Positions 18,549 to 28,368 of a stretch of 64,000 nucleotides of DNA are shown piece by piece. The translations under genes and the position numbers were made by a program. The notes beneath the pieces were generated by a model that worked only from the letters and a program-made list of their open reading frames with translations, had not been told where the DNA came from and searched no databases. Every line of letters starts with the position of its first letter. The stretch's first letter is position 1. Origin of the DNA: Chitinophagaceae bacterium IBVUCB2 (lineage in GTDB: Bacteria > Bacteroidota > Bacteroidia > Chitinophagales > Chitinophagaceae); NCBI GenBank assembly GCA_002127295.1, contig NFUV01000002.1:620001-684000 (forward strand). Reading direction: 5' to 3'.

Positions 18549-19532
18549 ATGCAACGAAAAAAGGTATTAATAACCGGAGCGGCTGGTTTTTTGGGTTCTC
18601 ACCTTTGTGATCGCTTTATTAAAGAAGGATACCAGGTAATTGGAATGGATAACCTGATAACGGGAGATCTGAAAAATATTGAGCATCTTTTCAAATTGGA
18701 ACAATTTGAATTTTATCATCACGATGTAACCAAGTTCATTAATATTCCTGGTCATCTTGACTATATCATGCACTTTGCATCTCCTGCCAGTCCAATTGAT
18801 TATTTGAAAATTCCTATACAAACATTGAAAGTGGGTGCGATGGGCACACATAATTGTTTGGGATTGGCAAAGGCAAAGGGTGCAAGAATGTTGGTAGCGT
18901 CTACCAGCGAAGTGTATGGCGACCCATTGGTACATCCGCAAACAGAAGAATATTGGGGCAATGTAAATCCTGTTGGTCCAAGAGGGGTGTATGATGAAGC
19001 GAAGCGTTACATGGAATCAATAACAAGAGCCTATTATACTTTCCATGGTGTGGAAACAAGAATCGTAAGAATATTTAATACTTACGGCCCAAGAATGAGA
19101 TTGAATGATGGAAGAGCATTGCCGGCTTTTATCGGCCAGGCTTTGCGGGGTGAAGATCTTACAGTATTTGGAGACGGTTCACAAACAAGGAGCTTCTGTT
19201 ATGTGGATGATTTAGTGGATGGAATCTACCGCTTGTTGTTAAGCGACTATTCCATGCCCGTTAATGTTGGCAATCCCAATGAAATATCTTTGAAAGATTT
19301 TGCTGAAGAAATTTTAGCATTAACAGGTAATAAGGTGAAAATAATTTACAAACCATTACCTGTAGATGACCCTAAGCAACGGCAGCCTGATATAACAAAG
19401 GCAAAAACCCTATTGGGGTGGGAGCCAAAAGTGAACCGTAAAGATGGATTAAAAATAACGTACGAGTATTTTAAATCATTACCTGCAGAAGAATTGAACA
19501 AGCAACCAAAAGAATTTATTAGTCACAAATAA
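18549..19532 (+). CDS. UDP-glucuronate decarboxylase (UDP-xylose synthase-like SDR)
   Basis: 327 residues, extended SDR. Motifs are GAAGFLG at 10-16, HFASPASP near 75-82, STSEVYGDP near 118-126, and the catalytic pair Tyr148/Lys152. HFASPASP, the TSEVYGDP form and [10 protein letters not shown] are characteristic of the UXS subgroup, which converts UDP-glucuronate to UDP-xylose. Directly follows ugd, so the two steps are encoded together. Confidence 0.9.
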   Translation: MQRKKVLITGAAGFLGSHLCDRFIKEGYQVIGMDNLITGDLKNIEHLFKLEQFEFYHHDVTKFINIPGHLDYIMHFASPASPIDYLKIPIQTLKVGAMGTHNCLGLAKAKGARMLVASTSEVYGDPLVHPQTEEYWGNVNPVGPRGVYDEAKRYMESITRAYYTFHGVETRIVRIFNTYGPRMRLNDGRALPAFIGQALRGEDLTVFGDGSQTRSFCYVDDLVDGIYRLLLSDYSMPVNVGNPNEISLKDFAEEILALTGNKVKIIYKPLPVDDPKQRQPDITKAKTLLGWEPKVNRKDGLKITYEYFKSLPAEELNKQPKEFISHK

Positions 19533-19549
19533 TTATCAATATAAAAATA

Positions 19550-20839
19550 ATGTACAACGAATTAGTAAGTAAAAAAGAGAAATTGGCGGTAATTGGATTA
19601 GGCTATGTCGGGTTACCAATTGCATTGGAATTTGCACGCAAAATATCTGTAATTGGTTTTGATATAAATCCAAAGCGGGTAGAAATGATGAAACAAGGAA
19701 TCGATCCCAGTAATGAATTGGAAAAAGAAGCATTTGAAGGATGTGATATTACTTTCACTGATTCATTAGAAGTATTACGGGAAGCTAAGTTTTTTATAGT
19801 AGCAGTTCCAACACCTGTTGATGAGCATAATGTACCTGATCTTACTCCTGTTAAAAAAGCATCCGAAACTATTGGCAAGGTTATTAAGAAAGGCGATTAT
19901 GTGGTATTTGAGTCAACTGTTTATCCAGGCTGTACTGAAGAGGATTGTTTGCCGGTGATTGAAAAATTATCAGGGTTAAAAGATATTACGGATTTTAAAT
20001 CAGGTTATTCTCCAGAAAGAATTAATCCGGGAGATAAAACACATACACTGGCAAAAATTATAAAAGTTGTTTCGGGCTGTGATGCAGAATCGCTGGAGGA
20101 AATAGCTAAGGTTTATGAACTGGTTGTGGAAGCTGGAGTACATAAAGCTTCCTCGATAAAAGTGGCAGAAGCTGCAAAAATCATTGAGAATACGCAAAGG
20201 GATTTAAACATTGCTTTAATGAACGAACTATCCATCATCTTCGGAATGATGAATATTAATACATACGAAGTATTGGAAGCAGCAGGTACAAAATGGAATT
20301 TTTTAAAATTTCAACCGGGTCTTGTGGGTGGACATTGTATTGGAGTTGATCCTTACTATCTTACTTATAAAGCCAGTGAATTGGGTTATGATGCAGAAGT
20401 AATTTTAGCAGGAAGGAATATCAATGATAATATGGCTAAATATGTGGCCAAATCAGTAGTACAGCATATCATTAAAAATTCCGGAGATGTAAAATTGTCG
20501 AAAGTGCTGGTAATGGGAGCTACGTTCAAAGAGAATGTGAGTGATATTCGCAACTCAAAAGTGGCCGATGTAGTGAAGGCATTAAAATCGTATTATGTAA
20601 ATGTTGATGTGCAAGATCCTTATGCAGATTCTGAAGAATTGCAACATGAGTATGGTTTTGGACTGGTTGAAAAAGTGGCAAATGATTATGACGCAGTGAT
20701 TGTAACCGTACCTCATAATGAATATAAAGAATTAGATGATAAATATTTTTCAAGCATCACCAAATCACATGGACTGGTGGCCGATTTAAAAGGTATTTAT
20801 CGTAATTCTATTACTAACAGATCTTATTGGAGTTTATAA
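19550..20839 (+). CDS. UDP-N-acetylhexosamine-type dehydrogenase (TviB/WbpO-like)
   Basis: 429 residues of the UDP-glucose/GDP-mannose dehydrogenase superfamily but a different branch from ugd. It has GLGYVGLP at 17-24, VPTPVDEHNVPDL near 86-98 and the catalytic cysteine in GGHCIGVDPYYL (Cys263). The GGHCIGVDPYYL form is usual in enzymes oxidising UDP-GlcNAc, UDP-GalNAc or UDP-ManNAc to uronates. With the aminotransferase at 16071 it would supply amino-uronate precursors for a surface glycan. Exact substrate not determined. Confidence 0.9.
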   Translation: MYNELVSKKEKLAVIGLGYVGLPIALEFARKISVIGFDINPKRVEMMKQGIDPSNELEKEAFEGCDITFTDSLEVLREAKFFIVAVPTPVDEHNVPDLTPVKKASETIGKVIKKGDYVVFESTVYPGCTEEDCLPVIEKLSGLKDITDFKSGYSPERINPGDKTHTLAKIIKVVSGCDAESLEEIAKVYELVVEAGVHKASSIKVAEAAKIIENTQRDLNIALMNELSIIFGMMNINTYEVLEAAGTKWNFLKFQPGLVGGHCIGVDPYYLTYKASELGYDAEVILAGRNINDNMAKYVAKSVVQHIIKNSGDVKLSKVLVMGATFKENVSDIRNSKVADVVKALKSYYVNVDVQDPYADSEELQHEYGFGLVEKVANDYDAVIVTVPHNEYKELDDKYFSSITKSHGLVADLKGIYRNSITNRSYWSL

Positions 20840-20840
20840 T

Positions 20841-21401
20841 ATGCCGTTTCATAAAACCAATTTTCCGGGACTGCTTGTTTTTGAACCAAAAGTTTTTGAG
20901 GATAGTCGTGGCTATTTCTTTGAGTCGTACAACGAAAATACTTTTAAACAGGAAGGTGTCGATATACGCTGGGTGCAGGACAACCAGTCTTCTTCGGCTT
21001 ATGGTGTGATACGTGGATTACATTACCAATTACCGCCTTTTGCGCAAACCAAATTAGTTAGAGTGTTGCGGGGCGAAATATTAGATGTAGTAGTAGATAT
21101 AAGAAAAGGATCACCCACTTACGGCAAGAGTTTTAGTGAAGTATTATCGGCAAAAAATAAAAAACAATTGCTGGTGCCTAAAGGATTTGCCCATGGCTTT
21201 TCAGTATTGAGTGAAAAAACGGAAGTATTATATAAATGTGATGGTTTCTATAATAAGGAAAGTGAAGGCGGGATTTTATATAACGATCCGGCTTTAAATA
21301 TTGACTGGCAGGTACCCGCTGATAAAGCAATGGTTTCAGAGAAAGATCTTTTATTGCCCACTTTTACGAATTGTAATAATAGCTTTGTATTTGAAGTATA
21401 G
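20841..21401 (+). CDS. rfbC: dTDP-4-dehydrorhamnose 3,5-epimerase
   Basis: 186 residues, the standard RmlC length. The active-site histidine is His61 in GLHYQ, with Lys71 and Tyr131 as partners. GVIRGLHYQ and GFAHGF are family signatures. Starts one base after the preceding stop. rfbA and rfbB are not in the window. Confidence 0.95.
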   Translation: MPFHKTNFPGLLVFEPKVFEDSRGYFFESYNENTFKQEGVDIRWVQDNQSSSAYGVIRGLHYQLPPFAQTKLVRVLRGEILDVVVDIRKGSPTYGKSFSEVLSAKNKKQLLVPKGFAHGFSVLSEKTEVLYKCDGFYNKESEGGILYNDPALNIDWQVPADKAMVSEKDLLLPTFTNCNNSFVFEV

Positions 21402-21406
21402 ATGCA

Positions 21407-22270
21407 ATGACAGCAAGACCAAAAATACTGGTAACGGGTTCAAACGGGCAGGTAGGAAAAGAGATAAAACAATTGGAATCCTCATTTCCTCGGTTTGAAT
21501 TTATTTTTTTATCAAGAGAAGATCTGCCTATTCATCATTTTGAACTGCTTCGCAATTTTTTCAAAGGATTTCATCCACAATATTTAATTAACTGTGCAGG
21601 TTACACAGCAGTTGACAGGGCAGAAACAGAAAAGGAGCTAGCCTTCCAGGTGAATGCAGAAGCAGTAGGAGTGATGGCCGCTGTTTGTAAGGAATACAGT
21701 ACCAGGTTTATTCATATTTCTACTGATTATGTCTTTGATGGTACTGCTACTTCTCCATATAAAGAAGATGCACTTACCAATCCGCAAAGTGTATATGGCG
21801 CTTCAAAATTACAAGGAGAGCAAGAGGCTTTAAAGTACAATCCAGATACGATCATTATTAGAACAGCATGGGTATATTCCGAGTTTGGAAAAAACTTTGT
21901 GAAAACGATGCTGAAGTTAATGAGTGAAAGAGAAGAGATAAGCGTAGTAAGTGACCAGATTGGATCACCCACCTATGCGGCTAATTTAGCAGAGGTAATA
22001 TTGAGAATAATTTCCTCCTCAAGATGGAAACCAGGAATCTATAACTATAGTGATGAGGGGATAATTAGTTGGTACGAATTTGCGTTGGCCATTAAAGAGA
22101 TCACCCGAAGTTCTTGTCGTGTAAACCCCATTCCTTCAACAGCGTATCCTACGCCAGCTAAAAGGCCTTCCTATTCAGTGCTGGATAAGACAAAAATTCA
22201 GGAGGCATTTGAAGTAAGTGCAAAGGACTGGAGAAGTAGCCTAGCTTTATGTATTTCCAGGCTCCAATAA
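21407..22270 (+). CDS. rfbD: dTDP-4-dehydrorhamnose reductase
   Basis: 287 residues, SDR. It reduces dTDP-4-keto-L-rhamnose to dTDP-L-rhamnose. GSNGQVG is at 11-17, STDYVFDG at 105-112 and Tyr130/Lys134 in VYGASK form the catalytic pair. Last gene of the operon, 5 bases after rfbC. The tRNA-Gln terminator lies immediately downstream and could also stop plus-strand transcription. Confidence 0.95.
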   Translation: MTARPKILVTGSNGQVGKEIKQLESSFPRFEFIFLSREDLPIHHFELLRNFFKGFHPQYLINCAGYTAVDRAETEKELAFQVNAEAVGVMAAVCKEYSTRFIHISTDYVFDGTATSPYKEDALTNPQSVYGASKLQGEQEALKYNPDTIIIRTAWVYSEFGKNFVKTMLKLMSEREEISVVSDQIGSPTYAANLAEVILRIISSSRWKPGIYNYSDEGIISWYEFALAIKEITRSSCRVNPIPSTAYPTPAKRPSYSVLDKTKIQEAFEVSAKDWRSSLALCISRLQ

Positions 22271-22293
22271 AAAACCCCGCTATTTAACGGGGC
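22268..22293 (-). terminator. Terminator of tRNA-Gln
   Basis: CCCCG/CGGGG stem at 22275-22279 and 22288-22292. On the minus strand it is followed by six T and more A/T. It lies right after the tRNA 3' end and abuts the rfbD stop codon. Confidence 0.75.
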
Positions 22294-22296
22294 TTG

Positions 22297-22367
22297 TTGG
22301 CCTATAAGGATTCGAACCTTAAACGACTGAACCAAAATCAGTTGTGTTACCATTACACCATAGGCCA
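22297..22367 (-). tRNA. tRNA-Gln (UUG)
   Basis: Cloverleaf on the minus strand: acceptor stem TGGCCTA/TAGGCCA, T-arm loop TTCGAAT, anticodon stem ACTGA/TCAGT with loop TTTTGGT giving anticodon TTG. No encoded CCA. Reads against the sugar operon. Confidence 0.95.
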
Positions 22368-22458
22368 ATCACACTTAATTTTTGAAGTGCCAATTTTTCA
22401 ATTGGGAGTGCAAAAATAGGGTTTGAGAATCTTTCTCCCAAATGCTTTTTAAAGGAAT

Positions 22459-25107
22459 TTATACAGGATTAGTAGATTTTATGCCCTCATTTTCTTCCTT
22501 TTGTTTCAACTCTTTAATTTTATCTAAAGCCCTGGCCACTACATCGCACATAATTGTATAGAGTGCCCCTTGTTTAGGATTATCATATATATAATCCAGG
22601 GCCTGGTCTTCGTTTGGAATTATTACGGTCGGAAGGTCTGGATTAACTTTCCGGATGCCCTGCTGTAATAAATCAATTATATCTTCCGCAGTTCTGCCTC
22701 GTAAATTCTTATCACACCGTATTATAATTTCATCAAAAAATTGAGCTGAAATTTCTCCTAATTCCCGGATATCATCATCTCGTCTGTCACCAGTGCCGGA
22801 GATAACTCCAATTTTTGTTGGGTAATCTAATTTACTTACAAAATCACAAAGCAACTTTAGTCCATGCGGATTGTGAGCAAAGTCCGCCAGCATAGTAAAG
22901 TTTTTGAATTGGAAAAAATTCAATCTGCCCGGTGTCAGACTTTCACTGGGAATAAAAGTTTGTAATCCTGTTCGTATATCATCAATCGTAATATCACGGA
23001 AGAGATAAGTTGCCAGCACCGCAGGTAAACAATTATTAATGTTATGAATAGCTTTTCCTTCGTACGTCAATGGAATATCTCTTGCCTGCAATACCCTTAT
23101 TTTCCAACTGCCTTTCATTATGGTAACATATCCATTTTCATACACACAGGCAAGACCATTACTTGCAGCATGTTTTTTTATGCGGGGATTGTTTTCATCC
23201 ATACTAAATAAAGCAATATTACATCTCAAATCATCCTTCATCTTATACACTAAATCATCATCAGCATTTAATACTGAATAACCGTGTTGAAAAACAGTTT
23301 CGGGTACCACTTGTTTTACTTTGGCCATCGCATTAATATTATTAATACCGCCAAGTCCAATATGGTCTTCGGCCACATTGGTAACAATAGCCACTTCACA
23401 ATTTTGAAAAGCTAACCCTGATTTTAAAATACCGCCTCTTGCACATTCAAGAACGGCAAAGTCAACAGTCGGATCTTTTAATACAAAGGTTGATGATACA
23501 GGCCCGGTGCAATCGCCTTTCATCATCAGTTGGTTTTGTATATACACTCCATCCGAGGTTGTGTAACCAACTTTTTTACCTGCACTTTTTGCAATATGTG
23601 CAGTCAATCTCGTTGTTGTTGTTTTCCCATTTGTGCCTGTAATAGCAATAATCGGAATACGACCTGCACTCCCTTTAGGAAATAACATATCAACTACTGG
23701 TTCAGCAACATTTCGGGGTAAACCTTCAGAAGGATCAATATGCATCCGGAAACCAGGCGCAGCATTTACTTCCAGAATAGCGCCACCGTTTTCTGCAACA
23801 GGAGTTTTTAGATCAACAGCCATTACATCTACACCACAAATGTCTAAGCCGATGATTTTTGCAATCCGTTCAAACATAAAAATATTTGCGGGGTGCACTT
23901 CATCTGTAACATCTGTGCTGGTTCCCCCGGTTGAAAGGTTAGCAGTGGGTTTTACTAAAACTCTTTCGCCTTTCTTGGGAACTGTTTCTAATGTTATCCC
24001 AGCATCGTCAAGCATTTTTTGAGTAAATTGGTCAATGGTAATTTGTGTCAGTACCTTTTCATGCCCAAAACCACGGCGGGGGTCTTTGTTTGTTTCATCG
24101 ATCAGCCATTGTATATTATGTATGCCATCTCCCACTACAGAAGCAGGTGTACGTAATGCAGCACAAATAAATTTATTATTGATAACAAGACAACGAAAAT
24201 CATAGCCTGTTATATATCGCTCTATAATTACGTTTCGGCCATAAAGCTTTGCTGCTTCGAAAGCTTTTAATGCCTGCTCCCTGTTGGTTATATTGGTGGT
24301 ATTTCCTTTACCATGATTACCGTCAATTGGTTTTATAACAAGTGGATAACCGAACTTAGCGATCGCATCATCCAAATTTTCTTCTGTTCTTATCACTGTT
24401 CCTTTTGGTACAGGAATTTCGGCTGCTTCTAATAACAGTTTAGTTTCTTCTTTATTGCAGGCAATATCCACAGCAATGTTAGATGTGGTAGATGCAATTG
24501 TTGCCCGAATCCTTTTTTGGTTCACCCCATATCCTAATTGTACCAAACTTTGTTTATTCAATCGTATATAAGGTATTCCTCTTTTTGCTGCTTCTTCCAC
24601 AATGCATCCCGTAGAAGGACCGAGTCTTGTATCTTCTCTTATCTCCCGCATTTCCTGGATGTCTTGTGCCAGGTCATAATCTGTTCCATCAATCATTGCC
24701 TGTGCAATTCTTACACATGCTTTAGCAGCATATACACCAGCATCTTCTTCCATATAACTAAACACTACATAATACACACCCTCTTTTTCTCCTTCTGCTG
24801 TCCGGGTTCTTCCAAATCCTGTATCCATTCCGGCCAGTGTTTGTAGTTCCAGTGCCAGGTGTTCAATAACATGCCCCATCCATGTTCCTTCCTCTACCCG
24901 TTCAAAAAAGCCGCCGGGCTTATTTTCACTGCAGCGATGTTCATATAGGCTGGGCATCATTTTTTCTAAGCGTTCCCGAAAACCCGGAATTGTATTGGTT
25001 GGTCGTTGCTCCAGTTCTTCCAGATCAAGTTTCATTTGGATCAATTTATTCCGGCGAACACTCCAGTAATTCGGTCCCTTTAGCACTTTTATTTCAAGTA
25101 TCTGCAT
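22459..25107 (-). CDS. cphA: Cyanophycin synthetase
   Basis: 882 residues in the standard three-part layout. The N-terminal domain (1-160) is followed by an ATP-grasp domain (about 215-475) with KPIDGNHGKG near 259-268 and EVNAAPGFRMH near 446-456. The Mur-ligase-like domain starts with the P-loop GTNGKTT at 491-497. The enzyme polymerises Asp and Arg (or relatives) into multi-L-arginyl-poly-L-aspartate in the cytoplasm using ATP. All nucleotide motifs look intact. The 5' leader contains a small GC hairpin (25126-25142). A matching cyanophycinase lies 3 kb away on the other strand. Confidence 0.95.
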   Translation of the reverse strand: MQILEIKVLKGPNYWSVRRNKLIQMKLDLEELEQRPTNTIPGFRERLEKMMPSLYEHRCSENKPGGFFERVEEGTWMGHVIEHLALELQTLAGMDTGFGRTRTAEGEKEGVYYVVFSYMEEDAGVYAAKACVRIAQAMIDGTDYDLAQDIQEMREIREDTRLGPSTGCIVEEAAKRGIPYIRLNKQSLVQLGYGVNQKRIRATIASTTSNIAVDIACNKEETKLLLEAAEIPVPKGTVIRTEENLDDAIAKFGYPLVIKPIDGNHGKGNTTNITNREQALKAFEAAKLYGRNVIIERYITGYDFRCLVINNKFICAALRTPASVVGDGIHNIQWLIDETNKDPRRGFGHEKVLTQITIDQFTQKMLDDAGITLETVPKKGERVLVKPTANLSTGGTSTDVTDEVHPANIFMFERIAKIIGLDICGVDVMAVDLKTPVAENGGAILEVNAAPGFRMHIDPSEGLPRNVAEPVVDMLFPKGSAGRIPIIAITGTNGKTTTTRLTAHIAKSAGKKVGYTTSDGVYIQNQLMMKGDCTGPVSSTFVLKDPTVDFAVLECARGGILKSGLAFQNCEVAIVTNVAEDHIGLGGINNINAMAKVKQVVPETVFQHGYSVLNADDDLVYKMKDDLRCNIALFSMDENNPRIKKHAASNGLACVYENGYVTIMKGSWKIRVLQARDIPLTYEGKAIHNINNCLPAVLATYLFRDITIDDIRTGLQTFIPSESLTPGRLNFFQFKNFTMLADFAHNPHGLKLLCDFVSKLDYPTKIGVISGTGDRRDDDIRELGEISAQFFDEIIIRCDKNLRGRTAEDIIDLLQQGIRKVNPDLPTVIIPNEDQALDYIYDNPKQGALYTIMCDVVARALDKIKELKQKEENEGIKSTNPV

Positions 25108-25529
25108 TTGTTATTAGTTTAAAGATCCCGCCATCAGCGGGACAGGTTGGAAGTTAGTTTTTTTTAATTATGTGGCCAACTAAGTGCTGCTATCATCGTC
25201 CCTTGCAATCGAAGATTTGTTAGCAATCTTTCTTCCAGTGGAATAAAAGATGAGAACAATACTTTTACTGCATGTCGCTATTCAGAATTTTGCAATTCGC
25301 TGAGCATTATTGGAATGTCATTTAAGGCAAAACTTATTCCAACTATTATTCTAATTCCTATCACATGCCATTACCCCTTTTAAACAACTCTTTTCTGATT
25401 TTTCGAAAAGGGAATGGGAATTTTTACTTTGTAGTGTAGCAATTTGGGGAAAGTCTTATACGCCTCAATCCTGAAACTCGCAGCTAATAGCCCGAAGCTT
25501 TTTCACTACATTTATCAAAACGAACTATC
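25108..25529. other. 422-bp divergent intergenic region between cphA and the PLP enzyme
   Basis: No gene of convincing coding character. It holds a 6-bp stem hairpin TCCCGC/GCGGGA (25126-25131, 25137-25142) in the cphA leader and a 20-bp element at 25482-25501 that resembles one downstream of tuf. No exact TAnnTTTG box was found for either gene. Confidence 0.5.
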
Positions 25530-26828
25530 ATGTCCGAGTCTAACCGCCGCAAGTTTTTGCAACGAGCTGGTATTTTTTCTGCCACTACTTTTCTTGCATC
25601 ACTTACCCAGCCAGCCTGGAGCAGAAATTTAGATAGCGCAATAAAAAATGCAGAAAGTATTTCACCAGATGAGTTGGCCAGTGAAGAAGACTTCTGGTAT
25701 TATATCCAACAATCATTTACCGTATCTCCATCCCTTATCAATCTAAACAATGGAGGTGTTTCTCCGGCGCCAAAAACGGTTCAGGACGCAATGAAAAGGT
25801 ATTACGATTATTGCAACGAAGCTCCCAGCTATTACATGTGGCGAATATTAGACCAGGGAAGAGAGCCATTAAGAAAGAACCTCGCAAAATTAGCCGGATG
25901 CAGTCCCGAAGAAATTGCTATTAACAGAAATTCATCTGAAGGATTAGAAACCATCATTTTTGGACTACAATTAAAAGCCGGGGATGAGGTGGTGGCTACT
26001 TTACAGGATTACCCGAATATGATAAATGCCTATAAACAGCGGGAAATGCGGGATGGAATTAAAATGAAATGGATAAGTCTTGAACTGCCTAGTGAAGACG
26101 AAGAATATATGGTGCGTCAATTTGTAAACGCTTTCACATCAAAAACTAAAGTAGTACATATTACTCATGTTATTAACTGGAACGGGCAGATATTACCGGT
26201 AAAGAAAATTGCACAGGAAGCACATAAAAGAGGGATAGAGGTAGTGGTGGATGGAGCACACAGTTTTGCGCATTTCGATTTTAAAATTCCAGAACTGGAT
26301 GCAGACTACTTCGCAGCGAGTTTACACAAGTGGCTTTATGCTCCAATTGGCAGCGGATTGTTATACGTCAGAAAAGAAAAGATAAAAAATATCTATCCAT
26401 TATTTGCTACCAGTGAAAATCCGTTAAAAGATGATATAAGAAAGTTTGAAAATCTTGGTACAAGGCCTATGTTTATTGAACAAGCTATAGGAAAAGCCAT
26501 CGAGTTTCACGAAATGATTGGTAGTGAACGAAAAGAAAAGCGACTACATTATCTTAAAAATTACTGGATGGAGAAAGTAAAAGATATTCCGAAAGTAAAG
26601 TTGAATACTTCCATGAATCCAAAATATGGTTGTGCCATTGGTAATGTATTAGTAGAAGGCAGAAAGCCCGGAGAATTGGATTCTTTTTTATTGGATAAAT
26701 ATAAAGTGCATACAGTTGGTATTGTTTGGGAAAATATTAATGGGGTACGGGTAACACCGAATGTGTACACTACAACGAAAAATTTGGATGTTCTGGTAGA
26801 AGGGATAACTGCTTTTGTAAAAAGCTGA
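25530..26828 (+). CDS. Tat-exported class V PLP-dependent aminotransferase-fold protein
   Basis: 432 residues. The N-terminus has a twin-arginine signal (NRRKFLQRAG, then a hydrophobic stretch to about residue 30), so the enzyme should fold in the cytoplasm and be exported. The catalytic domain resembles isopenicillin N epimerase/cysteine desulfurase-like proteins: VVDGAHSFAH with the PLP aspartate and SLHKWLYAP with the Schiff-base lysine Lys267. Homologues are usually annotated only as aminotransferase class V-fold. It lies upstream of the permease and cyanophycinase genes; a periplasmic amino-acid role is inference. Confidence 0.87.
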   Translation: MSESNRRKFLQRAGIFSATTFLASLTQPAWSRNLDSAIKNAESISPDELASEEDFWYYIQQSFTVSPSLINLNNGGVSPAPKTVQDAMKRYYDYCNEAPSYYMWRILDQGREPLRKNLAKLAGCSPEEIAINRNSSEGLETIIFGLQLKAGDEVVATLQDYPNMINAYKQREMRDGIKMKWISLELPSEDEEYMVRQFVNAFTSKTKVVHITHVINWNGQILPVKKIAQEAHKRGIEVVVDGAHSFAHFDFKIPELDADYFAASLHKWLYAPIGSGLLYVRKEKIKNIYPLFATSENPLKDDIRKFENLGTRPMFIEQAIGKAIEFHEMIGSERKEKRLHYLKNYWMEKVKDIPKVKLNTSMNPKYGCAIGNVLVEGRKPGELDSFLLDKYKVHTVGIVWENINGVRVTPNVYTTTKNLDVLVEGITAFVKS

Positions 26829-26921
26829 TTTTGTATTTTCCGAATTCGAAAGTCATTTATGCATTGTGCTTTACGATTGTGATGAAAGCAGGTTAAATTA
26901 CAATCTTAATACAAGGGCTTA

Positions 26922-28232
26922 ATGTCCACACCTCTTACTAACCGAAAAATAAATCTTCTGCAGGCCACCTCTATCAACATGATAGATATGGTAGGTATTG
27001 GACCATTCGTGGTAATGCCTTTTGTTGTCAGCCAATTTGATAATGGATTATTTATCTGGGCATGGATATTCGGTGCTGTTACTGCTTTTATGGATGGTAT
27101 GATCTGGAGTGAGCTGGGCGCCAAATATCCTTTGGCCGGGGGTACTTATAATTTTCACCGCATCGCTTTTGGAGAAAAAGGTGGAAGGCTGATGAGCTTT
27201 TTATTCGTTTGGCAAACTTCTATACAAGCTCCGTTGGTAGTAGCATCTGCATCCATTGGGTTTGCACAATACCTTTCTTACTTCGGGGACCTGAGTTTTA
27301 TACAGGAGAAGATGGTCTCCGGAGGTTTGGTCATTCTTGTTTTCTTTTTGTTGTATCGAAAAATTGAAACCATTGGAAAAATATCGGTAGTGATGGGTAC
27401 AATTGTTATCCTCACTATTATCTGGATCATAGTAAGCGGAATGATGAACCAGCAGCAGCCAATTAGGTTTCTTCCTTCAGGCAGCGATTCCTTTTTTACG
27501 TTCGCTTTTTGGGCAATAGTAGGGCAAGCATCCGGTAAAACAGTTTATGCATATCTGGGTTATTATAATGTTTGTCATTTAGGAGGGGAGATTATGAAAC
27601 CTGAAAAAAATATTCCCCGTAGTATTTTTATTTCAATTATGGGCATCGCAATATTGTATTTGCTGATGAATATAAGTGTAATGGGAGTGATACCCTGGCA
27701 ATCAGTAAATGCAAATGATAAATACCTTGTGAGTTCTTTTATGGAGCAATTGTATGGACATAATGCAGCAGCACTTGTAACAGTTCTTATTCTGTGTATT
27801 GCATTTTCTTCCTTGTTTGCGGTTGTACTCGGTTATTCAAGAATACCATATGCTGCAGCCATCGATGGTAATTTTTTTAAACCATTTGCAAAACTGCATC
27901 CTACAAAAAAATTCCCTTATGTCTCATTAATCGTTTTATGTTCATTAGGGTTTGTGTTTAGTTTATTGTTCAGGCTCTCTGAAGTAATAAGTGCTATACT
28001 TGCAATGCGTATTGTAGTGCAGTTTATGGCACAAGGTGTAGGTGTGGTGTTATTAAGAAAAAAATTCGGTAGCACAGGTCTTCCTTATAAAATGTGGCTG
28101 TATCCCATACCGGTAATTTTATCATTGCTTATATGGGCCTTTTTGCTTTATCAAAATGAGTTTGCCTTTTATGGTGCTGCTATAGCTTTGATAGGCGCAG
28201 GCGTATTTTTCTTCACTAAAATGTTGAAATAA
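26922..28232 (+). CDS. APC-family amino acid permease
   Basis: 436 residues with about 12 hydrophobic segments. The first helix has the APC substrate-binding signature (MIDMVGIGPF), and helix 6-type residues follow near WAIVGQASGKTVYAYLG. It should move an amino acid across the cytoplasmic membrane. It lies 93 bases after the PLP enzyme and 136 bases before cyanophycinase, on the same strand, so a link to cyanophycin amino acids is possible. Substrate unknown. Confidence 0.88.
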   Translation: MSTPLTNRKINLLQATSINMIDMVGIGPFVVMPFVVSQFDNGLFIWAWIFGAVTAFMDGMIWSELGAKYPLAGGTYNFHRIAFGEKGGRLMSFLFVWQTSIQAPLVVASASIGFAQYLSYFGDLSFIQEKMVSGGLVILVFFLLYRKIETIGKISVVMGTIVILTIIWIIVSGMMNQQQPIRFLPSGSDSFFTFAFWAIVGQASGKTVYAYLGYYNVCHLGGEIMKPEKNIPRSIFISIMGIAILYLLMNISVMGVIPWQSVNANDKYLVSSFMEQLYGHNAAALVTVLILCIAFSSLFAVVLGYSRIPYAAAIDGNFFKPFAKLHPTKKFPYVSLIVLCSLGFVFSLLFRLSEVISAILAMRIVVQFMAQGVGVVLLRKKFGSTGLPYKMWLYPIPVILSLLIWAFLLYQNEFAFYGAAIALIGAGVFFFTKMLK

Positions 28233-28339
28233 CGGTTGTAATTGTACCTGTGAGCTGTTTTATTTCCACATTTCCACAACTTGTACCTTTTTTACAAAAT
28301 ACTAAGACTATCAATGTTATCGTTAAATCATTTTTCTGT

Positions 28340-28347
28340 TACATTTG
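28340..28347 (+). promoter_or_regulatory. TAnnTTTG -7 box of cyanophycinase
   Basis: TACATTTG, exact match, 21 bases before the cphB ATG. It means that cphB can be transcribed apart from the permease gene. Confidence 0.6.
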
Positions 28348-28368
28348 TCTATAATCAAACCCCATTGA

